DNA of 64,000 nt from assembly GCA_937902315.1 (NCBI GenBank), contig CALGUG010000059.1, positions 372,001-436,000 of the forward strand. The letters are read 5' to 3'. The notes under the pieces were generated by a model that did not search any database, was not told the origin of the DNA, and worked only from the letters and a program-made list of their open reading frames with translations. Below are positions 1 through 8,657 of this stretch, one piece after another (position 1 is the first letter of the stretch; each line of letters begins with the position of its first letter). Position numbers and translations under genes: made by a program. This DNA is from an uncultured Chloroflexales bacterium. GTDB taxonomy: Bacteria; Chloroflexota; Chloroflexia; Chloroflexales; Chloroflexaceae.

Positions 1-1
1 T

Positions 2-523
2 GAAGTTATCATCATGGAAGGCGTGATGCGCCAGGATCGCTGGGCATCGATTCAAGAGCGAGTCCCTTCCTTGTCTATGGTGCCACGTCTCGTGCCGAAC
101 CCTGCTTCGGGTATGAGTGAGATCAACCTTGAAGCTGAGGAGTGGCGCGTTCTGACGATGGTCGATGGCAAAAATACGATCGAGCGTATCGCGCGGAGGA
201 GTGGCTTGGGTGAGTTTCGTACCTGCGAAATCATTGCTCAGTTGCTTGCCAACGGTTTGATCGAAAAACGCGAAACCAACCTAGCCGAAATGCTGTTCCC
301 TGAGTTGGAACGAATGGCAACCACCGCGATCGGCAATACCGCGCGTACCCTCTTCCAAGAGGCCTATAAGCGTGCTGGTATTGAAGAGCTTGAAACGGCG
401 ACTGGCGAACAGGCGCTTGCGGCTATCAGCGAGTTTGAAGACTCGGTGACTTTGCTGATCGGGCCCGCCCGTGCGCGACAGCTTGCTACCGAAATGCGGA
501 ATCGAACCCAACAAATCGTCTAG
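2..523 (+). CDS. C-terminal part of a DUF4388 (PatA-N-like) protein, 5' end outside window
   Basis: The reading frame is open from the first bases of the window, so the N-terminus lies upstream; the in-frame ATG at 14 is probably internal. The visible 173 residues contain a predicted winged-helix-like segment built around 'EEWRVLTMVDGKNTIERIA', followed by a helix that would be the recognition helix, then an acidic helical tail. This 'EEWRVL..VDG..TI..IA..SGL' pattern is what I recall from the C-terminal half of DUF4388 proteins, which are abundant in Chloroflexota and thought to act in gliding or two-component signalling. A second member with an intact N-terminal DUF4388 domain lies at 37791. 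Family assignment is moderate because the diagnostic N-terminal domain is missing. Confidence 0.6.
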   Translation, partial: EVIIMEGVMRQDRWASIQERVPSLSMVPRLVPNPASGMSEINLEAEEWRVLTMVDGKNTIERIARRSGLGEFRTCEIIAQLLANGLIEKRETNLAEMLFPELERMATTAIGNTARTLFQEAYKRAGIEELETATGEQALAAISEFEDSVTLLIGPARARQLATEMRNRTQQIV

Positions 524-554
524 TAAGCTCCTGCGACACGCGCCGTTTATCGTG

Positions 555-596
555 TGGTACAATAGCTTCCTTGACGCGACCCTGCCTGTCGCAAGG
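555..596 (+). promoter_or_regulatory. Extended -10 and leader hairpin ahead of purH
   Basis: A TG-G-TACAAT extended -10 element sits at 555-563, with no good -35. Just after the expected transcription start is a GC-rich hairpin: GCGAC (576-580) pairs with GTCGC (588-592), extended by CCTT/AAGG at the base, closing at 569-596. The hairpin could only modulate purH, which starts 43 nt later. No T-tract follows, so it is not a classical terminator. Confidence 0.4.
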
Positions 597-638
597 TGGG
601 GTTCGTGTTTCTTAGGGTATGAGCTATTACAGAGAGGT

Positions 639-2165
639 ATGCGACCTGTGCGCGCATTGATAAGTGTTTCGGCGAAGGACGGCGTGATCGCCTTCGCTCA
701 AGAGATCGCTGCTCTGGGAGTCGAGATCATTTCAACTGGACGGACGAAGCAGGCCCTAGTGGAAGCTGGTATCCCTGCCCGTGCAGTGAGCGAGATCACT
801 GGTTTCCCCGAGATCCTCGATGGACGTGTCAAAACACTCCATCCTGCTATCCACGGTGGCCTTCTGGCACGACGCGATCTGCCAGAACATGTTCAACAGT
901 TGAATGAACACAACATCGGCCTGATCGACATTGTTGTGGTAAACCTCTATCCATTTGCAGAGACGATCTCCCGCCCAGATGTCACCCTTGAGGCGGCTCT
1001 GGAACAGATTGATATTGGCGGCCCGGCTATGCTGCGTGCCGCCGCCAAAAACCACCCCTCGGTTCTTGTCGTTGTAGATCCCGCTGATTACGCAACCGTT
1101 ATCACTGCCCTGCGCGAAAACGCTGTGACGCCTGAACTTCGCCGTCAACTTGCGGCGAAGGCTTTTGCGCATACGGCAGCCTACGATGCAGCGATCGCGA
1201 ACTACCTTTCGAGCGAGAGCTTCCCTCAAAGTCTGCCGCGCGCTTGGGAGCGTGCTCAGACCTTGCGCTATGGCGAAAATCCGCACCAGCCTGCAGCGCT
1301 CTACGGTAACTTCCACGATTACTTTGAGCAACTGCATGGTAAGGAGCTGTCGTATATCAATATCCTCGACATTGCAGCCGCTCAGGAGCTGATCGAGGAG
1401 TTTGACCCGAGTGAGGGCTGTGCGCTCACGATCGTCAAACATACCAACCCCTGTGGTGTCGGCTTAGGCCCTACGCCGCTTGAGGCTTGGGAACGTGCCT
1501 TTGCAACCGACCGCGATGCACCGTTTGGCGGTATTATCGCTATTAACCAAACCATGGATTTGGCTTTGGCCAAAGCGATCGACGAACTCTTCACCGAGAT
1601 CTTGATCGCGCCAGACTTTAGCGAAGACGCTTTAGCGCTGCTGCGCAAAAAGAAGAATCGCCGTCTGATGCGTTCACTCAAACCCGTTTCGAGCGAACGT
1701 GTGGCTCAGCTTCACAGCGTTCCGGGCGGTATTTTGGTGCAAGAATTCGACCGCGCGCCTCTAGCTGAAGAGACTTGGGAAGTTGTTACGAAACGCGCTC
1801 CCACGCCCGAAGAAGAACGGGCACTGCGCTTCGGCTGGCGTGTGGTAAAGCACGTTAAGTCGAATGCGATCGTCTACAGCGGTCCAGACCGTACCTTGGG
1901 CATCGGCGCAGGCCAGATGAGCCGCGTCGACAGCTCGCGCCTAGCGGTTTGGAAGGCTCAGAACGCTGGCCTTTCGTTGCAGGGCAGTGTGATCGCTAGC
2001 GATGCTCTCTTCCCCTTCCCTGATGGCGTCGAAGCAGCGATCGCCGCAGGTGCCACAGCGATTATTCAGCCGGGCGGCTCGGTGCGCGATAAGGAAGTGA
2101 TCGAAGCTGCTGATCGCGCAGGTGCTGCAATGGTATTTACGGGACGACGACATTTCCGCCATTAG
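639..2165 (+). CDS. purH: Bifunctional AICAR transformylase / IMP cyclohydrolase
   Basis: Catalyses the last two steps of IMP synthesis in the cytoplasm: formylation of AICAR with 10-formyl-THF, then ring closure. The start at 639 is chosen because AGAGAGG lies immediately upstream and the protein then begins 'MRPVRALISVSAK', as the family does; an upstream in-frame extension to 471 overlaps the previous gene and has no homology-like character. At 508 residues the length is typical. Residues 1 to about 150 form the MGS-like cyclohydrolase domain; the transformylase domain carries the catalytic K267-H268 in KHTNPCG, and the C-terminus ends 'MVFTGRRHFRH' as expected. It is followed by a hairpin and then hisIE; AICAR is also a by-product of histidine synthesis, so the pairing makes metabolic sense. 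Confidence 0.97.
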   Translation: MRPVRALISVSAKDGVIAFAQEIAALGVEIISTGRTKQALVEAGIPARAVSEITGFPEILDGRVKTLHPAIHGGLLARRDLPEHVQQLNEHNIGLIDIVVVNLYPFAETISRPDVTLEAALEQIDIGGPAMLRAAAKNHPSVLVVVDPADYATVITALRENAVTPELRRQLAAKAFAHTAAYDAAIANYLSSESFPQSLPRAWERAQTLRYGENPHQPAALYGNFHDYFEQLHGKELSYINILDIAAAQELIEEFDPSEGCALTIVKHTNPCGVGLGPTPLEAWERAFATDRDAPFGGIIAINQTMDLALAKAIDELFTEILIAPDFSEDALALLRKKKNRRLMRSLKPVSSERVAQLHSVPGGILVQEFDRAPLAEETWEVVTKRAPTPEEERALRFGWRVVKHVKSNAIVYSGPDRTLGIGAGQMSRVDSSRLAVWKAQNAGLSLQGSVIASDALFPFPDGVEAAIAAGATAIIQPGGSVRDKEVIEAADRAGAAMVFTGRRHFRH

Positions 2166-2173
2166 AATGGAAA

Positions 2174-2219
2174 GCTGCCGATGCATGAGGCCGTAGGTGC
2201 GTGTATCGGCAGCCTCTTT
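2174..2219 (+). terminator. Putative terminator between purH and hisIE
   Basis: GCTGCCGAT (2174-2182) is perfectly complementary to ATCGGCAGC (2205-2213) and is followed by CTCTTTG. The T-run is short, so termination may be partial, allowing some read-through into hisIE. Confidence 0.5.
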
Positions 2220-2258
2220 GTGGCTTACGTCTTCCCTTTACAAAGTGATGGAAAAAAC

Positions 2259-2870
2259 ATGTTAAGTTATGATGACCGTGGCCTCATTCCTGCAATTATT
2301 CAACACGCCCGTAGTGGTGAAGTATTGATGTTGGGTTATATGAATGAGGCCGCTTTGCAGGCGACGCGTGATACAGGTCGTGTAACCTTCTGGAGCCGTT
2401 CGCGCCAAACTCTATGGACAAAGGGCGAAACTAGCGGCAATTGGTTGAATCTGGTTGAGATACGCCAAGACTGCGATAGCGATGCCCTGTTGATTTTGGC
2501 TGAGCCGGAAGGCCCAACCTGTCATACTGGCGAGACCAGCTGTTTTTCGCGAACGCTTGATGGCGAGCAGGTCTCGAAGTCTGCGCCTGCGAGCGCTGTG
2601 CTGACTCAGTTAGGTGACTTGATTCGCCAGCGCGCCGAAGAGCAACCTGAAGGTTCGTATACGGTTAAGCTGCTGAAGGGCGGGGTTGACCGCATTGGCA
2701 AGAAGATCGGTGAAGAGGCAGCTGAGGTCATTATCGCAGCTAAGAACCGTTCGGCCGATGAACTTACCTACGAACTTGCCGACCTCGTCTACCATTCGCT
2801 TTTGTTGCTCGAGGATCAAAAACTTCCTTTAGATGCGATTTGGGCTGAATTACAGCGGCGCCGACATTAG
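2259..2870 (+). CDS. hisIE: Bifunctional phosphoribosyl-AMP cyclohydrolase / phosphoribosyl-ATP pyrophosphatase
   Basis: Performs steps 2 and 3 of histidine biosynthesis. The ATG at 2259 gives 203 residues, the usual HisIE length; the in-frame extension to 2181 runs through the purH terminator hairpin and is rejected. The N-terminal HisI domain has the metal-site residues D71-C72-D73-x-D75 and C88-H89-x5-C95 (GPTCHTGETSC). The C-terminal HisE domain, from about residue 115, has the 'GGVDRIGKKIGEEAAEVIIAAK' helical EExxE-type motif followed by 'ELADLVYHSLLLL'. There is no strong ribosome site, only GTGATGG upstream. Other his genes are not in the window. Confidence 0.95.
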   Translation: MLSYDDRGLIPAIIQHARSGEVLMLGYMNEAALQATRDTGRVTFWSRSRQTLWTKGETSGNWLNLVEIRQDCDSDALLILAEPEGPTCHTGETSCFSRTLDGEQVSKSAPASAVLTQLGDLIRQRAEEQPEGSYTVKLLKGGVDRIGKKIGEEAAEVIIAAKNRSADELTYELADLVYHSLLLLEDQKLPLDAIWAELQRRRH

Positions 2871-2885
2871 TAGGCATCAGTTCAT

Positions 2886-4955
2886 ATGAACGACACCGGC
2901 AGACATGTGCTGCTCCACATTCATCGTCATTTACAAAGCAAGCGCGATCCGCGACGGTTGTATGAATCGTTGACGGAGATGGTTCGTGCTGCTCTTTCGG
3001 CTGATAGTGCAGCCCTTTTGCTTTGGCAAAAAGATGAGTTGCGTTTGATGGCGCGGGTCGGAGAGCCTGTCCAAATGCATGTGGGACAGCACCTGCTGTA
3101 TGCCGAACATCTTGCCCAAGAGGTGGCGCGCAGCGGTGTATCGCAGCGCTCAAGCTTGGACGATTGTCTTCCTGAACCAGCGAGCCAGCAGAGCAGTCCA
3201 TTTGACGAATCGCTGTTGACCGTTCCATTGTTTAGTGACGATCGCATTGTAGGCGTGCTTCAAGTGGTGCGCTCTACCAGCGTGCTCGCCTTCGATCAAG
3301 AAGACCAAGATCTGTTGGAGTTTCTTGCCCATCACGTGACGGTTCTGCTGGAACAGGGCGAGCTCTATCAGCAGGCGGAAAAGCGCGTCGAATGGATCGA
3401 GAAGCTGTATGCGCTCAATATGGCGATCACAAGCGCCAGCGACCTTGAGAGCATCACCCAGACCTTGCTGCAGCAGCTTGGCACGCTCTTTTCGGTCGAA
3501 CAGATTGACCTTTTGCTATTGAACCAACACCAAGTCCAGCGTCGTTCCTGGACCCCCGAGCGAATCAGCGGTTTTGAGGTCGCTCAACTGCCCCAACCCA
3601 TGAGCTTAGTTGCGCGCGTGCTGGCCGATGGCACACCTCGCATCGAGCCGCGTAAACAGGCTTCTGGCAGACGCCAGACGGCTCACAAGCCCTCGAAAGA
3701 GCACTCGCGACAAGAAGTCTTCTGTATCGCGCTGCGCTCGAATCAGACGCCTTGTGGCGCGATTGAGCTGATTTCCAAGCAAGGCTATAGTTTCGGCGAG
3801 GCCGAGATCCAGTTTATGGTGGCTCTGGCGCGTCCGCTGGCCTATGCGATCGAACAAGCCCGCCAGCGCGCCGATACGATCGCTTCCGAGGCGCTTAACC
3901 GCGCGCTCTTGGAGGCGGCCAGCGATGGCATTGTGCTGCTCGATTCCAAAGGCTTGCGCATTCTTGATGCGAATCGGGCTATGGAGCAGTTGTCGGGCTA
4001 TTCGCGCGCTGCTCTGCGGCGTATCCCGCCGAGCAAGCTGTTTGGCGAGGCTTGGCAGAACCATCTAACCCTTTCGCTCCATCAGCTTGGCCTAACTCAG
4101 CCCTTCGATACAGTGTTGTTTGGCAAAGATAAGCAGACCACACCTGTCTCGATCGGCATCAGCTCGGTGCCTTACGAGAAGGGCAATCTAGTCTTGCTGA
4201 TAATTCGCGATATCAGCCATCAGCAGCGTATGGCGAACCAACTGGTGCAAGCTGAAAAGCTGGCTGCGATTGGGCGTTTGGCCTCTTCAATCGCCCACGA
4301 GGTCAATAACCCGCTGCAAGCGATCTATAATTCGCTCGATCTGCTGCGTAAAAACGAGCAGATGCCAGCCGAAAAGCGCCAGCGCTATTTAGAATTGACC
4401 TATGCTGAGGCCGAGCATCTGATCGATATTGTGAAGCGTTTGATCGATCTAAACCGCTCATCGCGCGAGGGCATGCGCCCGCTACAGCTCTCTGAGCTGC
4501 TCGATAGCATGCTCGATAGCAATAGCGAATGGCTTGCTCAACATAAGATCAAACTGGTGCGCGATTGGCACTCTCCGCAGTCGCGCGTATTGGCTATCCA
4601 TAGCCATATTAAGCAGGTTTGCCAGAATTTGATCAGCAATGCGGTCGATGCCATGCCGCGCGGCGGGACATTGACGGTGCGTATGTATCAAGAGCGGCCG
4701 AGCGAGCATAACGGCCTGCCGGGATCTTCCGAGGACCTTGGTTCGCAAGTGGTCGAGTTCCAAGATACGGGCGACGGTATTCCTCCTGAAGATCTGCACA
4801 AAATCTTTGAGCCGTTCTATACCACCAAGTCGAGCGGCGGCTTAAGCCTTTCGACCAGCTACCATATCGTTCAGCAGCACGGCGGCGAATTGAGCGCCAG
4901 CAGCACCCCCGGAGTCGGTACACTCTTGCGCTTGCGCTTGCCTGCCATCGAATAG
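2886..4955 (+). CDS. GAF-GAF-PAS sensor histidine kinase
   Basis: A 689-residue soluble sensor kinase without membrane segments or signal peptide. I read two GAF-like domains (about residues 15-155 and 165-320), a PAS domain (about 335-445, 'ALLEAASDGIVLLDSKGLRILDANRAMEQLSGYS'), a HisKA dimerisation helix with the phospho-acceptor H471 in 'SSIAHEVNNPLQA', and a HATPase_c domain with N-box N581-LISN585, G1 'DTGDGIP', F-box 'IFEPFYTTK' and a G2-like 'SSGGLSLS'. The G2 box is slightly unusual: GLSLS where GLGLS is common. No receiver domain is fused and no response regulator is adjacent, so the partner is unknown. It starts 15 nt after hisIE with a poor ribosome site. Confidence 0.9.
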   Translation: MNDTGRHVLLHIHRHLQSKRDPRRLYESLTEMVRAALSADSAALLLWQKDELRLMARVGEPVQMHVGQHLLYAEHLAQEVARSGVSQRSSLDDCLPEPASQQSSPFDESLLTVPLFSDDRIVGVLQVVRSTSVLAFDQEDQDLLEFLAHHVTVLLEQGELYQQAEKRVEWIEKLYALNMAITSASDLESITQTLLQQLGTLFSVEQIDLLLLNQHQVQRRSWTPERISGFEVAQLPQPMSLVARVLADGTPRIEPRKQASGRRQTAHKPSKEHSRQEVFCIALRSNQTPCGAIELISKQGYSFGEAEIQFMVALARPLAYAIEQARQRADTIASEALNRALLEAASDGIVLLDSKGLRILDANRAMEQLSGYSRAALRRIPPSKLFGEAWQNHLTLSLHQLGLTQPFDTVLFGKDKQTTPVSIGISSVPYEKGNLVLLIIRDISHQQRMANQLVQAEKLAAIGRLASSIAHEVNNPLQAIYNSLDLLRKNEQMPAEKRQRYLELTYAEAEHLIDIVKRLIDLNRSSREGMRPLQLSELLDSMLDSNSEWLAQHKIKLVRDWHSPQSRVLAIHSHIKQVCQNLISNAVDAMPRGGTLTVRMYQERPSEHNGLPGSSEDLGSQVVEFQDTGDGIPPEDLHKIFEPFYTTKSSGGLSLSTSYHIVQQHGGELSASSTPGVGTLLRLRLPAIE

Positions 4956-4976
4956 CAGGTTTTTTATTCACCACGC

Positions 4977-5570
4977 GAGACACTTTTTTTGTTCACCACA
5001 CGAGGCACCGAGACAGGAGTCTTTTACAAGGAGTTTTCATACCCTTCGACAGGCTCAGGATACGCCTTTTTTCTCCCCTCTCCTGCTCTGCGGGCTATGC
5101 ATTACCCAAAAGTCGTGTCGGCAGCAACAGGCGATCGTTCGCATAGCATCGCGGAAGTATCCTTGAGAGTACAGAACGCGGAGAGCTTGTATGCGATTTC
5201 GCTACGCGAAATCGCATACAACAGCACCATTCACCCCCTCGCCCGCAGTGCGGGAGAGGGGGCCGGGGGGAGAGGGCCTTGTTCACCACACGAGGCACCG
5301 AGACAGGGAGTCTTTTACAAGGAGTTTTCATACCCTTCGACAGGCTCAGGATACGCCTTTTTTCTCCCCCTCTCCTGCTTGCGAATAGAACCTTCTCGCT
5401 GCGAAGCTGCGGGGAGCTTGCAGCGAAGACAGTGAAGGTAATGAAGGCGGCGAAATGCGACGAAACTGCGCTTGTGCTTGACAGTTCGCAGTGAAGGTAA
5501 TGAATGCAGCGAAACCCTTGAAGATCCGAATGGTTGAGGGGGATGTTGATAGCCGCAGGCGGACGCGCTA
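4977..5570 (+). repeat. Composite mosaic repeat block 1
   Basis: No gene is supported in this gap. Modules in order: a direct repeat of about 97 bp at 4991-5087 and 5281-5379 (starts GTTCACCACACGAGGC, contains CTTCGACAGGCTCAGGATAC); a module with ATTACCCAAAAGTCGTGTCG (5102-5150); a perfect 16-bp hairpin with loop TAC (5187-5202/5206-5221); a GC-rich CCCCCTCGCCCGCAGTGCGGG module (5233-5278); and a core repeat at 5541-5569. Related blocks occur at about 23.6, 46.2 and 56.0 kb. Short frames across the block translate repeat DNA only. Confidence 0.85.
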
Positions 5571-5649
5571 GGGATCGTCTGGATGGTGAAGACTAGACCG
5601 CTAGAGCATTTAGGCTATTGGATAAAGTTTGGTGCTGGTAAAGGGAAGC

Positions 5650-5677
5650 AAAAAACGAGGGATGAACCCTCGTTTTT
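5650..5677 (-). terminator. Rho-independent terminator of the ffh-rimM operon
   Basis: On the minus strand a stem AAAACGAGGG/CCCTCGTTTT (arms 5652-5661 and 5667-5676, 5-nt loop) is followed by a T-run (A-run at 5650-5655 on plus). It lies 25 nt past the rimM stop. The other side also ends in TTTTT, so it may work in both directions. Confidence 0.9.
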
Positions 5678-5701
5678 GTCGTTTTTAGCGAAAATGTTTC
5701 T

Positions 5702-6223
5702 CTAAAGCAAGCCCTCGAGCGGGGTGATAATGATTTGCTTTCCTTCAATGTCGATCTTACTGATAACATCGCGGATCATTGGGATAAGCGCATCATTTTG
5801 GCCGCGCCGTGTGACAACCAACACCTCGTTTGAGCCTGTCTCGAATACTTCGCGCACTTCCCCGATAACAGTCCCTTGATCGTCGACCACGGTTAAGCCA
5901 TAGAGCTGATGTAAATAATATTCGTCTGGCTCCAGCGGGGCGGCTTCGGCCTCGCGGATATAGACTTCTTGGTTAATCAGATCTTGGGCTGCGTCGCGCG
6001 TGGTGACCTCCTTAAAGGAGAGGATCAGCATGCCGGGTTTATGTAGCGTTACCTTGCCGAGTTGATATGGCTGAAATTTCGGCCCGAGGAAGACCGTGCG
6101 GATATGGCGGCGGATATGGTCGGGCCGGTCAGTGACTGCTTTCAACTTGACTTGGCCTTGCACGCCAAAAACTCCGACGATTTGGCCGATTAATAACAGT
6201 TCTTCAGCGGTAACGTTTGACAT
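5702..6223 (-). CDS. rimM: Ribosome maturation factor RimM
   Basis: Binds ribosomal protein S19 and the 30S head and assists 16S rRNA processing. The N-terminal RimM beta-barrel ('LLIGQIVGVFGVQGQVKL...TDRPD') is followed by the PRC-barrel domain ('EYYLHQLYGLTVVDDQGTVIGEVREV...NEVLVV...ALIPMIRDVISKIDIEGKQI'). Length 173 residues is normal. It is the last gene of ffh-rpsP-khpA-rimM; trmD, which often follows rimM, is absent and a terminator lies directly downstream. Confidence 0.96.
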   Translation of the reverse strand: MSNVTAEELLLIGQIVGVFGVQGQVKLKAVTDRPDHIRRHIRTVFLGPKFQPYQLGKVTLHKPGMLILSFKEVTTRDAAQDLINQEVYIREAEAAPLEPDEYYLHQLYGLTVVDDQGTVIGEVREVFETGSNEVLVVTRRGQNDALIPMIRDVISKIDIEGKQIIITPLEGLL

Positions 6224-6266
6224 AATCCTGTGTTGACTTGAATAGCTTGCGTGTTGAAAGCTGTAC

Positions 6267-6494
6267 TTATTCGATATCGATGTGCACGCGTTTGTTCTGG
6301 CGTGCAGCGGCGACGCTCATCACATCGCGAATCGCTTTGGCGACCCGCCCGCTGCGCCCGATCACCTTACCTGTTTCGTCCGGGTGAACGGAGAGTTCGT
6401 AGGTTACGGTGAAACGACCAACGCGCTCGCGTATATGTACCGCCTCTGGATTGTCTACAAGGTTTTTGGCGATATATTCTAGCAAATCCTTCAT
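6267..6494 (-). CDS. khpA: KH-domain RNA-binding protein KhpA (YlqC)
   Basis: A 75-residue single KH domain with the RNA-binding GxxG loop 'GKVIGRSGR' in the middle. In Firmicutes KhpA pairs with KhpB (Jag) in post-transcriptional control and cell-wall-related functions; here the role is inferred from family and position. Lying between rpsP and rimM is the conserved location for this gene. Confidence 0.93.
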   Translation of the reverse strand: MKDLLEYIAKNLVDNPEAVHIRERVGRFTVTYELSVHPDETGKVIGRSGRVAKAIRDVMSVAAARQNKRVHIDIE

Positions 6495-6568
6495 CGTAAT
6501 ACCTACGCCTTCCTAGAGTGGTAGCGGCGTGCAAGTGCAAAACATTGCCGCCGCTCCTCCAAGATCAT

Positions 6569-6856
6569 TTAGCTCGCAACAGTTTCGGAAGATTCAGCGA
6601 TAACCTTGCCCTCGGCGTCCAGAACATTGACCGACTTGAGCAATCGCACAACGGTGTCGGTCGGCTGTGCACCGACACTCAGCCAATAGCGCGCGCGGTC
6701 GCCCTTGATCTCCAAAACCTTGGGCTGCTGAACGGGATTGTAATGGCCGATAACTTCAATGAACTTGCCATCACGGGGTGATCGCTGATCGGCCACCACA
6801 ACGCGGTAGCTAGGCTGCTTGGTCTTGCCCATCCGTCGCAAACGAATACGAACCAT
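6569..6856 (-). CDS. rpsP: 30S ribosomal protein S16
   Basis: 95 residues beginning 'MVRIRLRRMGKTKQPSYRVVVADQ', with 'GRxxxxIGHYNP'-type motif seen here as 'GKFIEVIGHYNPV' and 'LSVGAQPTDTVVRLLK': textbook bS16. A strong AGGAGG site stands upstream on the minus strand (around 6866-6872). It lies 277 bp downstream of ffh and 74 bp upstream of khpA. Confidence 0.98.
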   Translation of the reverse strand: MVRIRLRRMGKTKQPSYRVVVADQRSPRDGKFIEVIGHYNPVQQPKVLEIKGDRARYWLSVGAQPTDTVVRLLKSVNVLDAEGKVIAESSETVAS

Positions 6857-6869
6857 ACCTATGACGCCT

Positions 6870-7130
6870 CCTCAAAAAATTGATACCAAACGTTTAAAAC
6901 GTTATCCTCATATATTGCGGGTTCGCTAACGAACCTTCGACACCAGAATCGATGTCGCAGGACGCGCGTTTGGCCGTATGTTGGAAACAATCGCCCTCCG
7001 ACCGTGCCCGTCCCAGTTGAACATCTTGTCCTTGGTTGTTGCGTAGTTGGGACACCAAGGATTTATAACACACGCAAGCCCGGCGGCAGGCGTTCCCGAC
7101 GCCGGGCCTCTAGTGTACCACAGATTTGTG
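6870..7130 (-). other. Structured spacer between ffh and rpsP
   Basis: This 277-bp gap holds two clear inverted repeats: GCCCGGCG/CGCCGGGC (7078-7085 and 7100-7107), and CCTTGGT/ACCAAGG (7030-7036 and 7054-7060). Neither has a T-run on the minus strand. They could be an mRNA processing or attenuation site, or the leader of a secondary rpsP promoter that would autoregulate ribosomal protein synthesis. No gene is visible. Confidence 0.4.
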
Positions 7131-7133
7131 ATT

Positions 7134-8486
7134 CTAGCGCAACATTTTCATAATGTCACGCGGATCCAACTGCCCGCCATTTTTTCCAGTCAATTTAGCG
7201 ATCTGTTTCATCTGGCGCTGCATCTGTTGGAACTGTTTGATAAGGGCGTTGACCTCAACAATCGAGGTGCCGCTGCCCTTGGCGATACGCTCGCGTCGAC
7301 GACCTTTGATCAGATCGGGGTTGCGCCGTTCTTGAATGGTCATAGACGAGATAATCGCTTCGACACGCTTCAGCTCTTTTTCGTTGATCAGCTCTTCGTT
7401 ACGCGCCAATTGGCTCATACCGGGGATCATCGACAAGATCTGCTGGAGTGGGCCGAGTTTGCGCATTTGCTGCATCGAATTGAGGAAGTCCTCGAAGTCG
7501 AAGTTGCCTTTGCGCAGTTTCTTCTGCATGGCCTTGGCCTGTTCGGCGTCGTACATCTGCTCTGCGCGTTCGATCAGCGAGAGTACGTCGCCCATGCCAA
7601 GGATACGAGAGGCCAATCGGTCGGGGTGGAAGGGTTCGAGCGAGTCGCCGTCTACCTTTTCGCCGGTACCGATAAACTTAATAGGAACGCCGGTCACAGA
7701 GCGTACCGAGAGGGCAGCACCACCACGCGCGTCGCCGTCCATCTTGGTCATAATCAGACCGGTGACGCCGATACGCTTGTTGAAGGTGTCAGCCACGTTG
7801 ACCGCTTCTTGACCGATCATTGCATCGACAACCAAGAGCTTTTCGGTCGGCTGGGCAACCGCTTGAATCTGTTCAAGCTCTTGCATCAGCGGCTCATCGA
7901 TCTGCAGACGACCTGCGGTGTCGATGATCACGACCTGAATATTTTCAGCTTTGGCGCGCTCAAGAGCGTTGCGCACGATCTCGGGCGGTGCGACGGTATT
8001 GCCTTCGCTATAGACCGGAATATTGATCTGCTTACCGAGCGTTTGCAGCTGGGTAATAGCAGCGGGGCGATAGATGTCGCCTGCTACCAGCATAGGGCGC
8101 TTGCCCTTTTTGCGCAGGTGCAGAGCAAGTTTTGCTGCGACAGTGGTTTTACCAGCACCTTGGAGGCCGAGCAGCATAATAATGGTAGGGCCGGGCTTGG
8201 CATCCTTGAGCGGTTCGTTGGTGGCACCGAGCAGCTCGATCAGTTCTTGGTGAACGATCTTGACAACTTGCTGGTCGGGCGTGAGGCTTTTCATAACCTC
8301 TTCGCCGACGGCTTTTTCGGTTACGCGGGCAACAAAATCTTTGACAACTTTGAAGTTAACATCAGCTTCCAAAAGCGCAAGACGAACTTGCTTCATCGCC
8401 TCGCGAACGTCGTCTTCTGTCAAAAGACCTTTGCTACCAAGTTTTTGGAAGACGTTCTGGAGCCTGTCAGAAAGGCTTTCAAACAT
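7134..8486 (-). CDS. ffh: Signal recognition particle protein Ffh
   Basis: SRP54-type GTPase that, with SRP RNA, targets nascent membrane proteins to the Sec translocon. Domains in order: N helical bundle (1-90), G domain with P-loop 'GLQGAGKTT', 'DTAGR', 'TKMDGDARGG' and 'GTGEKVD', and the methionine-rich M domain from about residue 300 ('MQQMRKLGPLQQILSMIPGM', 'RRERIAKGSG'). 450 residues is the usual length. First gene of the ffh-rpsP-khpA-rimM run. No SRP RNA gene was recognised in the window. The long opposite-strand frame over this gene is a shadow. Confidence 0.98.
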   Translation of the reverse strand: MFESLSDRLQNVFQKLGSKGLLTEDDVREAMKQVRLALLEADVNFKVVKDFVARVTEKAVGEEVMKSLTPDQQVVKIVHQELIELLGATNEPLKDAKPGPTIIMLLGLQGAGKTTVAAKLALHLRKKGKRPMLVAGDIYRPAAITQLQTLGKQINIPVYSEGNTVAPPEIVRNALERAKAENIQVVIIDTAGRLQIDEPLMQELEQIQAVAQPTEKLLVVDAMIGQEAVNVADTFNKRIGVTGLIMTKMDGDARGGAALSVRSVTGVPIKFIGTGEKVDGDSLEPFHPDRLASRILGMGDVLSLIERAEQMYDAEQAKAMQKKLRKGNFDFEDFLNSMQQMRKLGPLQQILSMIPGMSQLARNEELINEKELKRVEAIISSMTIQERRNPDLIKGRRRERIAKGSGTSIVEVNALIKQFQQMQRQMKQIAKLTGKNGGQLDPRDIMKMLR

Positions 8487-8657
8487 TGATTTAGTGCCTA
8501 TATCCTATACCGATGATGCCAATACTATATCTTATTCATTGTAGCCCAGACTAAGCCCTGCGTCAAATCTCAGAGAAGCGATTATAGCCTCATTCAGCGC
8601 TTTTTTGGGCGATATTAACAAAACTCTTAGACTCTCAACTTCAGGGCAATCTGCTTA

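Noticed and set aside
4989..5494. Overlapping short frames in mosaic block 1
   Set aside because: They translate repeat modules (CGACAGGCTCAG, CTCGCCCGCAGTGCGGG), and similar peptides appear at every block on both strands. No ribosome sites.
7047..8489. A 480-codon open frame on the plus strand
   Set aside because: It is the antisense shadow of ffh, an unmistakable gene with all SRP54 motifs; the plus-strand protein has no recognisable domain and codon usage mirrors the real gene.
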